DNA of 13,610 bases from positions 1-13,610 of the forward strand of contig JANWKK010000015.1 of the NCBI GenBank assembly GCA_025451425.1, written 5' to 3'. The notes under the pieces are model-generated. The model saw nothing but the letters and a program-made list of their open reading frames with translations, ran no database searches and was not told where the DNA came from. Numbering within the stretch: the first letter of the stretch is position 1; each line of letters opens with the position of its first letter. Position numbers and translations under genes: made by a program. Below, in pieces: positions 7,114 to 13,610 of the stretch. The stretch comes from Gemmatimonadaceae bacterium. GTDB taxonomy: Bacteria > Gemmatimonadota > Gemmatimonadetes > Gemmatimonadales > Gemmatimonadaceae.

Positions 7114-7913
7114 CGTCGAGATCGCCCGTCGGCGTCTTCGATTCCGGCATTGGAGGGTTAACGGTCGCGCACGCCGTGATTCAGCAGCTGCCTCACGAGA
7201 GCGTGACGTACTTTGGCGACACGGCGCGCGTCCCCTACGGCCCGAAGAGTCCTGAAACCGTTAGGCGATACAGTCGCGAAATCGCGTCGTTTCTCGTCGA
7301 TCAGGGTGTGAAAACGCTCGTCGTTGCCTGCAACACCGCGACGGCGCATGCGCTTCCGGCGCTTCGCGAAGCCTTGACGATGCCCGTGATCGGTGTCATC
7401 GAGCCCGGCGCGCGCGCTGCCGTGGAGGCGACGCGCAATGGTCACATCGGCGTCATCGGTACGGCCGGCACGATCAAATCGGGCGCTTACGAGCGAGCGC
7501 TGCGCACGATCGAGCCATCGCTTCGCGTGACTGTGCGCGCCTGTCCCCTCTTTGTGCCTCTCGTGGAAGAGGGCTGGATGAACCACGAGGCCACGAGACT
7601 CGTTGCCGAGGAGTATCTCGCGCCGCTTCTTCGCGAGGACGTCGACACGGTAGTCCTCGGCTGCACACATTATCCTTTGCTGAAAGGTGTCATCGGTGAT
7701 GTGCTCGGCCGCAACGTTAGGCTCATTGACAGCGCCGAGGAAACAGCACGTGAAACATCGGCAGTGCTCGGTACTCAGCATCTCTCCGCCAGCGCTGGCG
7801 CCAAGCCGCATTACCGCTTCATCGCCTCCGACGATCCACTGATGTTCCTCCAGCTAGGCCAGCGCTTTCTCGGCGGAGCGATCGAGAGCGTCGAGGTGAA
7901 GACCCTCGGCTGA
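7110..7913 (+). CDS. murI: Glutamate racemase
   Basis: Interconverts L- and D-glutamate in the cytoplasm, supplying D-Glu for peptidoglycan. From GTG 7110 the protein has 267 residues, the usual length. The motifs GVFDSGIGGLTV (8-19, Asp11), DTARVPYG (37-44), VACNTATAHALP with catalytic Cys74, and VVLGCTHYPLL with catalytic Cys185 and His187 are all present, as is GTAGTIKS. The GTG start overlaps the TGA of the previous gene as GTGA; GTG 7107 is an alternative. The last 60 bases overlap, in antisense, the 3' end of the lpxH-like gene on the minus strand. Confidence 0.96.
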   Translation: MTSRSPVGVFDSGIGGLTVAHAVIQQLPHESVTYFGDTARVPYGPKSPETVRRYSREIASFLVDQGVKTLVVACNTATAHALPALREALTMPVIGVIEPGARAAVEATRNGHIGVIGTAGTIKSGAYERALRTIEPSLRVTVRACPLFVPLVEEGWMNHEATRLVAEEYLAPLLREDVDTVVLGCTHYPLLKGVIGDVLGRNVRLIDSAEETARETSAVLGTQHLSASAGAKPHYRFIASDDPLMFLQLGQRFLGGAIESVEVKTLG

Positions 7914-8633
7914 ACCGTCCCACTGGCGAAGCTCAACTCGTTCCGTCGTTACGCGGAGAAACGTGGGGGCATCGAGCCACGAACCCGCGTTGGCGTAAAC
8001 GCCGCCGCTCGTCATGCGCGCCAGTGCCGGGACGTGCGAGTGGCCGAAGACGAGGAGCTCAAGATCGCGACGCTGCTCCATGGTAGCGGCGGCGATGCGC
8101 GCGAGGCCTCGCCCCTGATCGCGCGCGCCGTACGTCCGGCTCGCGTGCGAGCTGTGCCTGGCGAGACGTGTTCCCAGGTCGGGATGAATCCAACGAAACG
8201 CCTTGATTGCCAGGGAATTGCGCAGCACGCGCCGGAGCATTCGATAGCGTCGATCTTCGCGCGGACGAAGCCCGTCTCCATGCTCGATGCGAGTGGGCCA
8301 TCCGGCAAGAGATCCTTCCCAGGCACCCACGTGGTAGTCGACGCCCACGTCGTTGCGGAGTACGTCGCCACCCCAGCAATCGTGATTGCCAGCGACCATC
8401 AGCACCGGCGTGCCGGACTCGATGAGATCAGCAAGAGCGGCGAGAATGCGGAAGCTCGCGCGTGGAATCACAGTGCGCCATTCGAACCAAAATTCGAACA
8501 GGTCGCCATTCACCACGAGTGACGCGGCGCGTCCCTGCAAATGCCGAAGAAACTTCAATGCTTCACGCTCCACCTCTGGCTTCGCGAAGCCAAGGTGCAA
8601 GTCCGAGAAGATGTAGCAAGGCGATTGTAGCAC
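7854..8633 (-). CDS. lpxH: UDP-2,3-diacylglucosamine diphosphatase, LpxH-type calcineurin-like phosphoesterase
   Basis: LpxH cleaves UDP-2,3-diacylglucosamine to lipid X and UMP, the fourth step of lipid A synthesis, at the inner membrane face. The 259-residue protein has the full metallophosphoesterase set: FSDLHLG (Asp11, His13), NGDLFEFWFEW (Asp44), AGNHDCW (Asn83, His84), EHGDGL (His118) and VFGHSHVPA (His198, His200), then NAGSW. The FEFWFEW and HGDGL forms resemble the LpxH-like branch described from Bacteroidetes rather than E. coli LpxH. Start is GTG (8631-8633). It converges on murI with a 60-base overlap and diverges from the thioesterase gene. Another UDP-sugar or phosphoester hydrolase cannot be excluded. 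Confidence 0.82.
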   Translation of the reverse strand: MLQSPCYIFSDLHLGFAKPEVEREALKFLRHLQGRAASLVVNGDLFEFWFEWRTVIPRASFRILAALADLIESGTPVLMVAGNHDCWGGDVLRNDVGVDYHVGAWEGSLAGWPTRIEHGDGLRPREDRRYRMLRRVLRNSLAIKAFRWIHPDLGTRLARHSSHASRTYGARDQGRGLARIAAATMEQRRDLELLVFGHSHVPALARMTSGGVYANAGSWLDAPTFLRVTTERVELRQWDGSAEGLHLDALDRSAEKALA

Positions 8634-8707
8634 GGGCTGATTCTACTCGCGCTCCGCGGCTTTACAAAGGTCGATGGTGCTTTCAATCTTTGCGACATCT
8701 CATCGCG

Positions 8708-9130
8708 ATGACGGATACCCAAGGAACGTTTCGGCGCGCGACGCACGATATCGAGTTTCGCGTGCGTTATGCCGAAACCGATCAGATGGGCGTGGTCTAT
8801 CACGCCAACTATCTCGTGTGGTGCGAGATGGGGCGCACCGACTTCATCCGCCAGCTCGGTGTAAGCTACGCGGATCTCGAGCGCAGCGGAGTCTCACTCG
8901 CGGTCTCCGAACTGTCCGCTCGCTTCCACGCCGCGGCGCGCTACGACGAATTAATCCGCGTGCACACGATTCTTGCCGATGTTCGGTCCCGTATGATCGT
9001 TTTCGATTACGTGGTCTCGAACGCGGAGACGGATCAACGCCTCGTGTCAGCTCGCACGACGCTCGTGTCCCTCGATCGCTCCGGAAGGCCGATTGCGCTT
9101 CCGGCTGCGGTTCGTCAGCTGTTCCTCTAG
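8708..9130 (+). CDS. YbgC-like acyl-CoA thioesterase (hotdog fold)
   Basis: The 140-residue protein is a single hotdog domain of the 4-hydroxybenzoyl-CoA thioesterase / YbgC type. The family signature RYAETDQMGVVYHANYLVW spans residues 20-38, with the catalytic Asp25 and His32; GRTDFIRQLG and SYADLERSG follow in the expected positions. YbgC-type enzymes hydrolyse acyl-CoA esters and are often found with tol-pal genes, which are not in this window. ATG 8708 was chosen because the domain begins about 15 residues later; earlier in-frame codons run antisense into lpxH. The 74-base divergent gap to lpxH contains a TTTACA -35-like hexamer (8661-8666) without a good -10. Confidence 0.9.
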   Translation: MTDTQGTFRRATHDIEFRVRYAETDQMGVVYHANYLVWCEMGRTDFIRQLGVSYADLERSGVSLAVSELSARFHAAARYDELIRVHTILADVRSRMIVFDYVVSNAETDQRLVSARTTLVSLDRSGRPIALPAAVRQLFL

Positions 9131-9184
9131 CGCGTTCGACCCGGATCACGGAACTCCCGACACATTCTCCGGTAGGACGCGATA

Positions 9185-9853
9185 GTGCGACCGCATTCTC
9201 ACACCAACTCGAGCGTGCGCCGTTCCATTTTCACGGCGCTTCTTACCGGCTGCGTAACTGCCGCCGCGGCGTGCGCGCCACGCTTGAGTCCATTGACTGG
9301 CGCACCAGCACCAACGGTGCTTCCGCATGCGGAATTACCACGCGGCCACACAAAGATTCTTTTCGACTGGCAGCTGGATGATCGCGAGCTGAGTGGACGC
9401 GGCGAAGGCGTGGCGCGACTCGCCGGTCCTGACAGTGCGCGACTGGATCTAATTCTCGCGGGCGGGTTCGGAAGCGGTGCGGCGGTACTCATCGCCGACT
9501 CGCTTCAAGTCACCGGTGGCCCGCTGGCGCGACGATTCATTCCACCACCGCCTTTACTTTGGGCCACGCTCGGTCGTGTATCGATACCAGCCGTCCATGA
9601 CACGGTCGCGCGCGTTGACGGAGAGCTTCTCCGTGTCGACATTGGTATGCCAGCCAGTTGGCGTCTCACCTTTCGGCGAGATTCGCTCGTCCGTCTCGAG
9701 CGAGTCCGCGGCGGCCGCGTCATCGAGTGGGTTGAACGAAACGGCTCGATCGTTCGATACAGAAGCGAAGAGGCTCGTCGCGAGCTGTCGCTCACCGTCA
9801 AGAGCGTCCAAGAGGTTCCGCCGTTCGATGCGTCGATTTGGAGCCCGTATTAG
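9185..9853 (+). CDS. Putative lipoprotein of unknown function
   Basis: I do not recognise this 222-residue protein with confidence. The N-terminus has Arg12-Arg13, a short hydrophobic run, and two possible lipobox cysteines: Cys23 in LLTGC, the better match, and Cys30 in AAAAC. The mature part opens with KILFDWQLDDRELSGRGEGVAR and PDSARLDLIL, an arrangement recalling beta-rich LolB-like lipoprotein domains, and ends VPPFDASIWSPY. GTG 9185 is the start that best includes the signal. The gene overlaps the start of the LptE-like lipoprotein by 26 bases, so a role in outer-membrane assembly is plausible but inferred from position and weak resemblance. Confidence 0.65.
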   Translation: MRPHSHTNSSVRRSIFTALLTGCVTAAAACAPRLSPLTGAPAPTVLPHAELPRGHTKILFDWQLDDRELSGRGEGVARLAGPDSARLDLILAGGFGSGAAVLIADSLQVTGGPLARRFIPPPPLLWATLGRVSIPAVHDTVARVDGELLRVDIGMPASWRLTFRRDSLVRLERVRGGRVIEWVERNGSIVRYRSEEARRELSLTVKSVQEVPPFDASIWSPY

Positions 9854-10337
9854 CAGTGTCCTGATGCTCGCCGCACTCGCTGCGTGCGGGAGCATTCGCT
9901 ACGGATTTGCTGGCGGCGGCCTGCCATCGAATGTCCGCACGATGGCGGTGCTGCCCTTCGACAATCAGACCACGTCGCCGGAAGTCCAGCGAGAATTGCT
10001 AGACGTCATGCGCCGCGAGCTCCAAAAACGCCTCGGCGTCAGAGATGCCTCGGAAAGTCGTGCGGACGCCATCGTGCGCGGCGTCATCACCGGGTACGAC
10101 GTCGATGTACCGGTGGCAGTCAGCGCTAATCCAGCGACAGCTGTGACCGCGAGACGTCGACTCCAGGTCACTATCGATGTCGAGATTGTCGAGCAGGCCA
10201 ACGGCCATGTGCTCTTTCAGCGAAAAGGAATGAGCGGAGAAGGCGACTACGACGAGCGCGCCGAAGCCGCGGGCCGCACCAAGGCAATAGAGAAACTGGT
10301 CAACGATATCGTCGAGGGAGCGCAATCGCAGTGGTGA
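9828..10337 (+). CDS. lptE: LptE-family LPS-assembly lipoprotein
   Basis: LptE is the outer-membrane lipoprotein that plugs LptD, the channel delivering LPS to the cell surface. From ATG 9828 the protein has 169 residues. It has a lipoprotein signal with lipobox LAAC (Cys20), then GSIRYGFAGGGLPSNVRTMAV-type sequence followed by LPFDNQTTSPEVQRELLDVM; the GLP...T.AV..F.N.T pattern after the cysteine is typical of LptE-like proteins. The start is inside the end of the preceding gene, which supports coupling. An LptD gene is not present here. The family is diverse in sequence, so the call rests on pattern, length and context (lpxH and rfaE2 nearby). Confidence 0.78.
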   Translation: MRRFGARISSVLMLAALAACGSIRYGFAGGGLPSNVRTMAVLPFDNQTTSPEVQRELLDVMRRELQKRLGVRDASESRADAIVRGVITGYDVDVPVAVSANPATAVTARRRLQVTIDVEIVEQANGHVLFQRKGMSGEGDYDERAEAAGRTKAIEKLVNDIVEGAQSQW

Positions 10338-10681
10338 ATCATCGCGGCCGTGGCTCTCTGGGTTGCCTTTTTGCACTCCTGATTGTTGCAGCCGCGCTGT
10401 ACTTCGGTGTCAACGTCGGTGAAGCGTACTGGCGCTTCTACGAGTTCCAGGACGCCATGCGGCAAGAAATTCGTTTCGCAAAGCAGATTCCCGACGACCG
10501 CATCAAACTCCATCTCGCCGCGTTGGCCGATACGCTCGGCCTGCCCGAAGAGGCTACCGACATCACCGTGGATCGCACAAAGAGTGACATTTCCGTGAGT
10601 GCCGAGTACTCCGAGCGCGTGGAACTGCCGCTCTTAGTTCGAATGATTCGCTTCACTCCGCGCGCCCAAGGTCCCCTTTGA
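10334..10681 (+). CDS. Small single-pass membrane protein of unknown function
   Basis: A 115-residue protein with positively charged NHRGRG at the N-terminus and one hydrophobic helix (about residues 9-27), then a mostly soluble part with [18 protein letters not shown] and [16 protein letters not shown]. The topology is likely cytoplasmic N-terminus with the remainder outside. It resembles small membrane proteins such as the DUF4845 group, but I could not confirm a family. The GTG start 10334 overlaps the lptE stop as GTGA, and the stop overlaps the rfaE2 start as TTGA, so it belongs to the same operon. Confidence 0.7.
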   Translation: MNHRGRGSLGCLFALLIVAAALYFGVNVGEAYWRFYEFQDAMRQEIRFAKQIPDDRIKLHLAALADTLGLPEEATDITVDRTKSDISVSAEYSERVELPLLVRMIRFTPRAQGPL

Positions 10682-11169
10682 GTCATTCGAACATCGACCC
10701 TGTTCCCAAGATCATGGATTGGGAGGGGGCCGGCGCGTGGCGTGCAAATCAGCGTGGACGTTTAGTATTCACGAACGGCGTGTTCGATCTGTTGCACCCG
10801 GGGCACGTGGACGTGCTGCTTGCTGCACGTCGCCAGGGCGAGGCACTCGTCGTCGGCGTGAACAGCGACGCGTCGGTTCGACGGCTCAAGGGACCGACCC
10901 GGCCAGTCCGCACAATCGCCGAACGCACTTATGTTTTAGCGGCCCTCGCCATGGTGGACGCGGTCGTTGCGTTCGAGCAGGACACACCCCTCGAGCTCAT
11001 ACTCCATCTGCGTCCCGACGTGCTCGTGAAAGGTGGCGATTACACTGTCAAGACGGTTGTGGGTGCGCGTGAAGTTCACGGTTGGGGCGGAGAGGTACGA
11101 ATCATTCCGCTCACAGCTGATCAATCGACCACATCGATCATCGAGCGACTCCGTGGCAGCAGAGAGTGA
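10678..11169 (+). CDS. rfaE2: D-glycero-beta-D-manno-heptose 1-phosphate adenylyltransferase
   Basis: Activates heptose 1-phosphate with ATP to ADP-heptose, the donor for the LPS inner core. The 163-residue stand-alone nucleotidyltransferase corresponds to the C-terminal domain of HldE. It has [14 protein letters not shown] (31-44, the HxGH catalytic motif), [25 protein letters not shown] and STTSIIERL, all typical of this branch. TTG 10678 is preferred over ATG 10714: the family pattern K-I-x(8)-W-R begins at residue 11, before that ATG, and TTG forms a TTGA overlap with the upstream stop. The kinase partner (rfaE1/hldA) is not in the window. Confidence 0.9.
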   Translation: MSHSNIDPVPKIMDWEGAGAWRANQRGRLVFTNGVFDLLHPGHVDVLLAARRQGEALVVGVNSDASVRRLKGPTRPVRTIAERTYVLAALAMVDAVVAFEQDTPLELILHLRPDVLVKGGDYTVKTVVGAREVHGWGGEVRIIPLTADQSTTSIIERLRGSRE

Positions 11170-11881
11170 ACCGCAACGAACGGGACGCGAAGCGAACGAG
11201 CTGCGACCGATCACGCTGGAACGCGAAGTGGCGCCCTATGCTGAGGGCTCGTGCCTTGTTTCATTCGGCACCACGCGTGTGCTGTGCACGGCGTCGGTTG
11301 AGGAGGGCGTTCCCAATTGGCGGCGTGGCCGAGGCGAAGGTTGGCTCACGGCTGAATACGCAATGCTGCCGCGTGCAACGCGCACTCGCACGGCGCGCGA
11401 GCGATCGCAGCTTGGAGGCCGCACTCAGGAAATTCAACGTTTGATTGGCCGCAGTATTCGCGCGATGCTCGACAGTTTTGCCTACGGCGAATACACGATT
11501 CGTCTGGATTGCGACGTGCTCGTGGCCGACGGGGGCACCCGCACCGCGGCGATTACCGGCGCGTGCGTAGCGACGATCGATGCGTTCAACTGGCTGGTGT
11601 CGTCCGAGCGATTGTCCGAATCGCCGATCAAGCGTCGCGTCGCGGGCGTGAGCGTCGGGATCATCGGATCCACGCCCCGGCTCGATCTGGATTACGCCGA
11701 AGACGTCGTGGCAGCCGTCGATATGAACGTGATCATGAGCAGTGAGGGGCGCTTTGTCGAAGTGCAGGGCACCGGGGAGCATGGCACCTTCGGGCGCGAG
11801 GATCTCGACGAGCTCGTGAGCCTCGCCGTGCGCGGTCTGCAGCAGATTGACGCCCTTCAGGTTCGCGCGCTCGGCGCGTGA
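11153..11881 (+). CDS. rph: Ribonuclease PH
   Basis: Phosphorolytic 3'-5' exoribonuclease that trims tRNA 3' ends. From GTG 11153 the protein has 242 residues, close to the E. coli length. Landmarks are the N-terminal [32 protein letters not shown] (30-49), [33 protein letters not shown] (86-103) and [15 protein letters not shown] (123-137), which holds the phosphate-binding Gly-Gly-Thr-Arg. The GTG lies 17 bases inside rfaE2 and the stop overlaps rdgB as GTGA. The rph-rdgB pair is widespread, and the tRNA genes just downstream are natural substrates, although that adjacency may be chance. Confidence 0.95.
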   Translation: MAAESEPQRTGREANELRPITLEREVAPYAEGSCLVSFGTTRVLCTASVEEGVPNWRRGRGEGWLTAEYAMLPRATRTRTARERSQLGGRTQEIQRLIGRSIRAMLDSFAYGEYTIRLDCDVLVADGGTRTAAITGACVATIDAFNWLVSSERLSESPIKRRVAGVSVGIIGSTPRLDLDYAEDVVAAVDMNVIMSSEGRFVEVQGTGEHGTFGREDLDELVSLAVRGLQQIDALQVRALGA

Positions 11882-12486
11882 CCGTTGAGCCTCTTCTCAT
11901 TGCAACGCGAAGCGCGGGCAAGCTGCGCGAGCTCCGTGCGCTGTTCAGGGGCCTTTCCATTGTCGACCTCGAAGAGGCTGGCGTCTCGGAGAGCGGCGCG
12001 GAGGAGCACCTCGAGACCGCAGATACGTTCGAGGAGAATGCGTTGGCGAAAGCGCACTATTTCGCTCGTCTCACCGGGCGACCAGTCGTTGCCGACGATT
12101 CGGGGCTGGAAGTCGCGGCGCTCGGTGGGCGCCCCGGCGTTCGCAGCAAACGGTGGAGCGGCCGAACAGATCTCACCGGTGTGTCGCTCGACGCGGCGAA
12201 CAACACGCGACTGATCGCCGAGCTGCATGGCCTAACGACACGCGAGGCGCGCTATGTTTGCGTGGCGGCGTTCGTCGACGGTGCTGTGGCATTCACGTGT
12301 CGAGGAACGACGACCGGCATCATCCTCGAGGAGCCGCGAGGCAGCGGTGGATTTGGCTACGATCCGTATTTTCTGTCGGATGAGCTGGGAAAGACGTTCG
12401 GGGAGGCGACGCTTGACGAGAAGGAGAGAGTGAGCCACCGTGGTCGCGCGTTTCGAGCACTGGTGATGGCATTGCGGCGGCGTTGA
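11878..12486 (+). CDS. rdgB: XTP/dITP diphosphatase (RdgB/HAM1 family)
   Basis: Removes non-canonical purine nucleotides (XTP, dITP, ITP) by hydrolysis to monophosphate and pyrophosphate, keeping them out of DNA and RNA. The 202 residues match the family. Motifs: TRSAGKLRELRALF (10-23), ENALAKA (53-59), VVADDSGLEV (70-79) with the acidic metal-binding pair, GRPGVRSKRW, GGFGYDPYF (157-165) and SHRGRAFRAL (186-195). In the first motif a Ser replaces the common Asn of the T-x-N-x-x-K pattern; Lys15 is kept. The start GTG overlaps the rph stop. Its stop codon lies within the -35 element of the tRNA promoter that follows. Confidence 0.95.
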   Translation: MTVEPLLIATRSAGKLRELRALFRGLSIVDLEEAGVSESGAEEHLETADTFEENALAKAHYFARLTGRPVVADDSGLEVAALGGRPGVRSKRWSGRTDLTGVSLDAANNTRLIAELHGLTTREARYVCVAAFVDGAVAFTCRGTTTGIILEEPRGSGGFGYDPYFLSDELGKTFGEATLDEKERVSHRGRAFRALVMALRRR

Positions 12487-12511
12487 CCGGTGTTTGGGTG
12501 CGGGCTACATT
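12483..12511 (+). promoter_or_regulatory. Sigma-70-like promoter of the tRNA cluster
   Basis: TTGACC (12483-12488), a 17-base spacer and TACATT (12506-12511). Initiation would fall near 12518, just ahead of tRNA-Pro at 12526. The -35 hexamer overlaps the rdgB stop codon. Confidence 0.6.
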
Positions 12512-12525
12512 TGCTAGGCTCGTTG

Positions 12526-12599
12526 CGGGGCGTAGCGTAGCCTGGTATCGCGCCTGCTTTGGGAGCAGGAGGTCCCCGGTTCAAATCCGGGCGCCCCGA
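12526..12599 (+). tRNA. tRNA-Pro (anticodon TGG)
   Basis: Acceptor stem CGGGGCG (12526-12532) pairs fully with CGCCCCG (12592-12598). Anticodon stem CCTGC/GCAGG encloses TTTGGGA, with TGG at 12560-12562. T-stem CCCGG/CCGGG encloses TTCAAAT. Discriminator is A 12599. CCA is not encoded (next bases are CCT), so it must be added after transcription. First of three tRNA genes before the rRNA operon. Confidence 0.95.
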
Positions 12600-12656
12600 C
12601 CTGGTAGGCTTGGATGGGCTTTGATCTTCGCTGTCGTTGGCTCCGCTGAGTACAGA

Positions 12657-12733
12657 GCGCCAGTAGCTCAGTTGGATAGAGCAACAGCCTTCTAAGCTGT
12701 GGGTCGGGGGTTCGATTCCCTCCTGGCGCGCCA
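12657..12733 (+). tRNA. tRNA-Arg (anticodon TCT), CCA encoded
   Basis: Acceptor GCGCCAG (12657-12663) pairs with CTGGCGC (12723-12729). Anticodon stem ACAGC/GCTGT encloses CTTCTAA, with TCT at 12691-12693. Discriminator G 12730 and encoded CCA 12731-12733. It reads AGA and AGG codons; AGG appears in the coding copies of the GCCTAACG octamer in this window. Confidence 0.95.
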
Positions 12734-12748
12734 CTCCTGATCCGACCT

Positions 12749-12821
12749 GGGCCGTTAGCTCAATTGGCAGAGCAAGCGACTCTTAATCGCTAGGTTGTAG
12801 GTTCGATTCCTACACGGCCCA
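12749..12821 (+). tRNA. tRNA-Lys (anticodon CTT)
   Basis: Acceptor GGGCCGT (12749-12755) pairs with ACGGCCC (12814-12820). Anticodon stem AGCGA/TCGCT encloses CTCTTAA, with CTT at 12782-12784. T-loop is TTCGATT. Discriminator is A 12821; CCA is not encoded and a TTTTT run follows. Confidence 0.95.
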
Positions 12822-12833
12822 TTTTTGCCGTGG

Positions 12834-12872
12834 TGCAGGGTCCCGGATGGAACTGGGGCCCTGTACTGTTTT
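12834..12872 (+). terminator. Probable terminator of the tRNA cluster
   Basis: A 13-bp stem (12834-12846 with 12853-12865, including three G-U pairs) has the 6-base loop ATGGAA and is followed by CTGTTTT. It starts 12 bases after tRNA-Lys. The U-tract is short, so strength is uncertain. Confidence 0.6.
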
Positions 12873-13033
12873 CGGCAGTTGCGGCGAACGGTAATCCAGG
12901 TTATTGTTCGGTCCCTCCTCAAACTTGACGGTGTGCGCGTTCCCGCGAGAGCGGTGATCGTCGTGCGCGCCTGAGTTTTAGAGGGAAGCCCACAATTATG
13001 GAGTTGCGGCAGACGTTTGTTGTGCCGATGGGC

Positions 13034-13062
13034 TTGACTGAGTGTTGGGTAGCTGGTACAAT
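13034..13062 (+). promoter_or_regulatory. Strong sigma-70-type promoter of the rRNA operon
   Basis: TTGACT (13034-13039), exactly 17 bases of spacer, then TACAAT (13057-13062). Each hexamer differs from consensus at one position. Predicted start is about 13069, giving a leader of roughly 190 bases ahead of 16S. It is the best promoter in the window. Confidence 0.85.
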
Positions 13063-13069
13063 TATAGGC

Positions 13070-13101
13070 TGTCGCCGAGAGCGACAAACTGCTATTTGAT
13101 A
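13070..13101 (+). promoter_or_regulatory. boxB-boxA-like antitermination leader of the rRNA operon
   Basis: At the predicted transcript 5' end TGTCGC (13070-13075) and GCGACA (13081-13086) form a 6-bp hairpin with loop CGAGA. Four bases later TGCTATTTGATA (13090-13101) matches the E. coli rrn boxA TGCTCTTTAACA at 9 of 12 positions. A hairpin followed by boxA is the order of E. coli rrn antitermination sites, which recruit NusB/S10. Moderate support. Confidence 0.5.
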
Positions 13102-13261
13102 ATCGATTTGGGAATCTGGATGTGCGAGGTGAGCTCGTTGATCTGGCGTCTGTTCGGGATGCCAGGGAGAGCTTGACCCGAACACAATTCAGTGAATTCG
13201 GATACGCTGTCAGCGCGACAGCGTAATGACAGCGGTTCGATTTTACGAGCTATGTCAACTC

Positions 13262-13610
<349 letters not shown>

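Larger units (their letters stand above)
12822..13261 (+). other. Gene-free region between the tRNA cluster and 16S rRNA
   Basis: About 440 bases with no credible protein gene. Besides the terminator, it holds a second hairpin, CGAACGGTAA (12885-12894) with TTATTGTTCG (12901-12910), loop TCCAGG, 10 pairs of which two are G-U; no T-run follows. Then come the rRNA promoter (13034-13062), the boxB/boxA-like leader (13070-13101), a small inverted repeat AATTCA-G-TGAATT (13186-13198), and a 9-bp hairpin (13203-13211 with 13217-13225, loop AGCGC) 36 bases before 16S that could take part in rRNA processing. I see nothing else in 12911-13033. Confidence 0.7.

Noticed and set aside
8674..9381. Plus-strand open frame of 235 codons across the thioesterase gene
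   Set aside because: Arg/Ser-rich out-of-frame translation of the hotdog gene and the start of the next gene.
12357..12734. Minus-strand frame starting MARQEGIEPPTHS over the tRNA-Arg and tRNA-Pro genes
   Set aside because: This is the well-known kind of spurious protein produced by translating tRNA genes in antisense.
12755..13185. Minus-strand frames across tRNA-Lys and the rRNA promoter region
   Set aside because: One includes the antisense of tRNA-Lys; neither shows a domain or coding bias, and the region is explained by regulatory elements.

Overview
The window looks like a chromosomal housekeeping region from a GC-rich, diderm (LPS-making) bacterium, tentatively Gemmatimonadota. The diderm assignment rests on an LpxH-type hydrolase, an LptE-type LPS-assembly lipoprotein, a heptose-1-phosphate adenylyltransferase and several lipoproteins or secreted proteins. 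The phylum is a guess from the 5' end of the 16S rRNA gene and the gene content, and needs an alignment.

Layout: the end of truB and ribF (1-1176) are followed by the translocon genes secD and secF (1226-3928), closed by a strong intrinsic terminator. tatD (3999-4787) and ridA (4878-5270) come next. A selenium module (5335-6482) follows: selD, then the selenocysteine tRNA gene 7 bases downstream. A DUF5683-like exported protein (6454-7113) runs out of the tRNA gene, and murI overlaps its stop. On the minus strand lpxH (7854-8633) converges on murI and diverges from a YbgC-like thioesterase (8708-9130). A tightly overlapped plus-strand run (9185-12486) then holds a putative lipoprotein, lptE, a small membrane protein, rfaE2, rph and rdgB. 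Three tRNA genes (Pro-TGG, Arg-TCT, Lys-CTT), a terminator-like hairpin, an rRNA promoter with an antitermination-like leader, and the first ~349 bases of 16S rRNA (13262-13610) complete the window.

The most interesting point is selD. Read naively, the gene seems to start at a TTG at 5410, without its catalytic N-terminus. The codons just upstream continue the SelD family sequence through an in-frame TGA (5398-5400) placed exactly where E. coli SelD has its catalytic Cys17, followed three codons later by the conserved Lys. A small hairpin with a GGU-containing loop follows the TGA at bSECIS distance. SelD, which makes the selenium donor for selenocysteine, therefore appears to be a selenoprotein itself, encoded next to the tRNA that carries selenocysteine.

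Other signals outside standard annotation are an octamer, GCCTAACG, present eight times where about 0.5 is expected, with rare CTA and AGG codons in its coding copies; a terminator whose U-tract ends one base before the tatD start codon; and a protein gene with no credible start codon outside the tRNA-Sec gene. No mobile element, CRISPR array or phage gene was seen.
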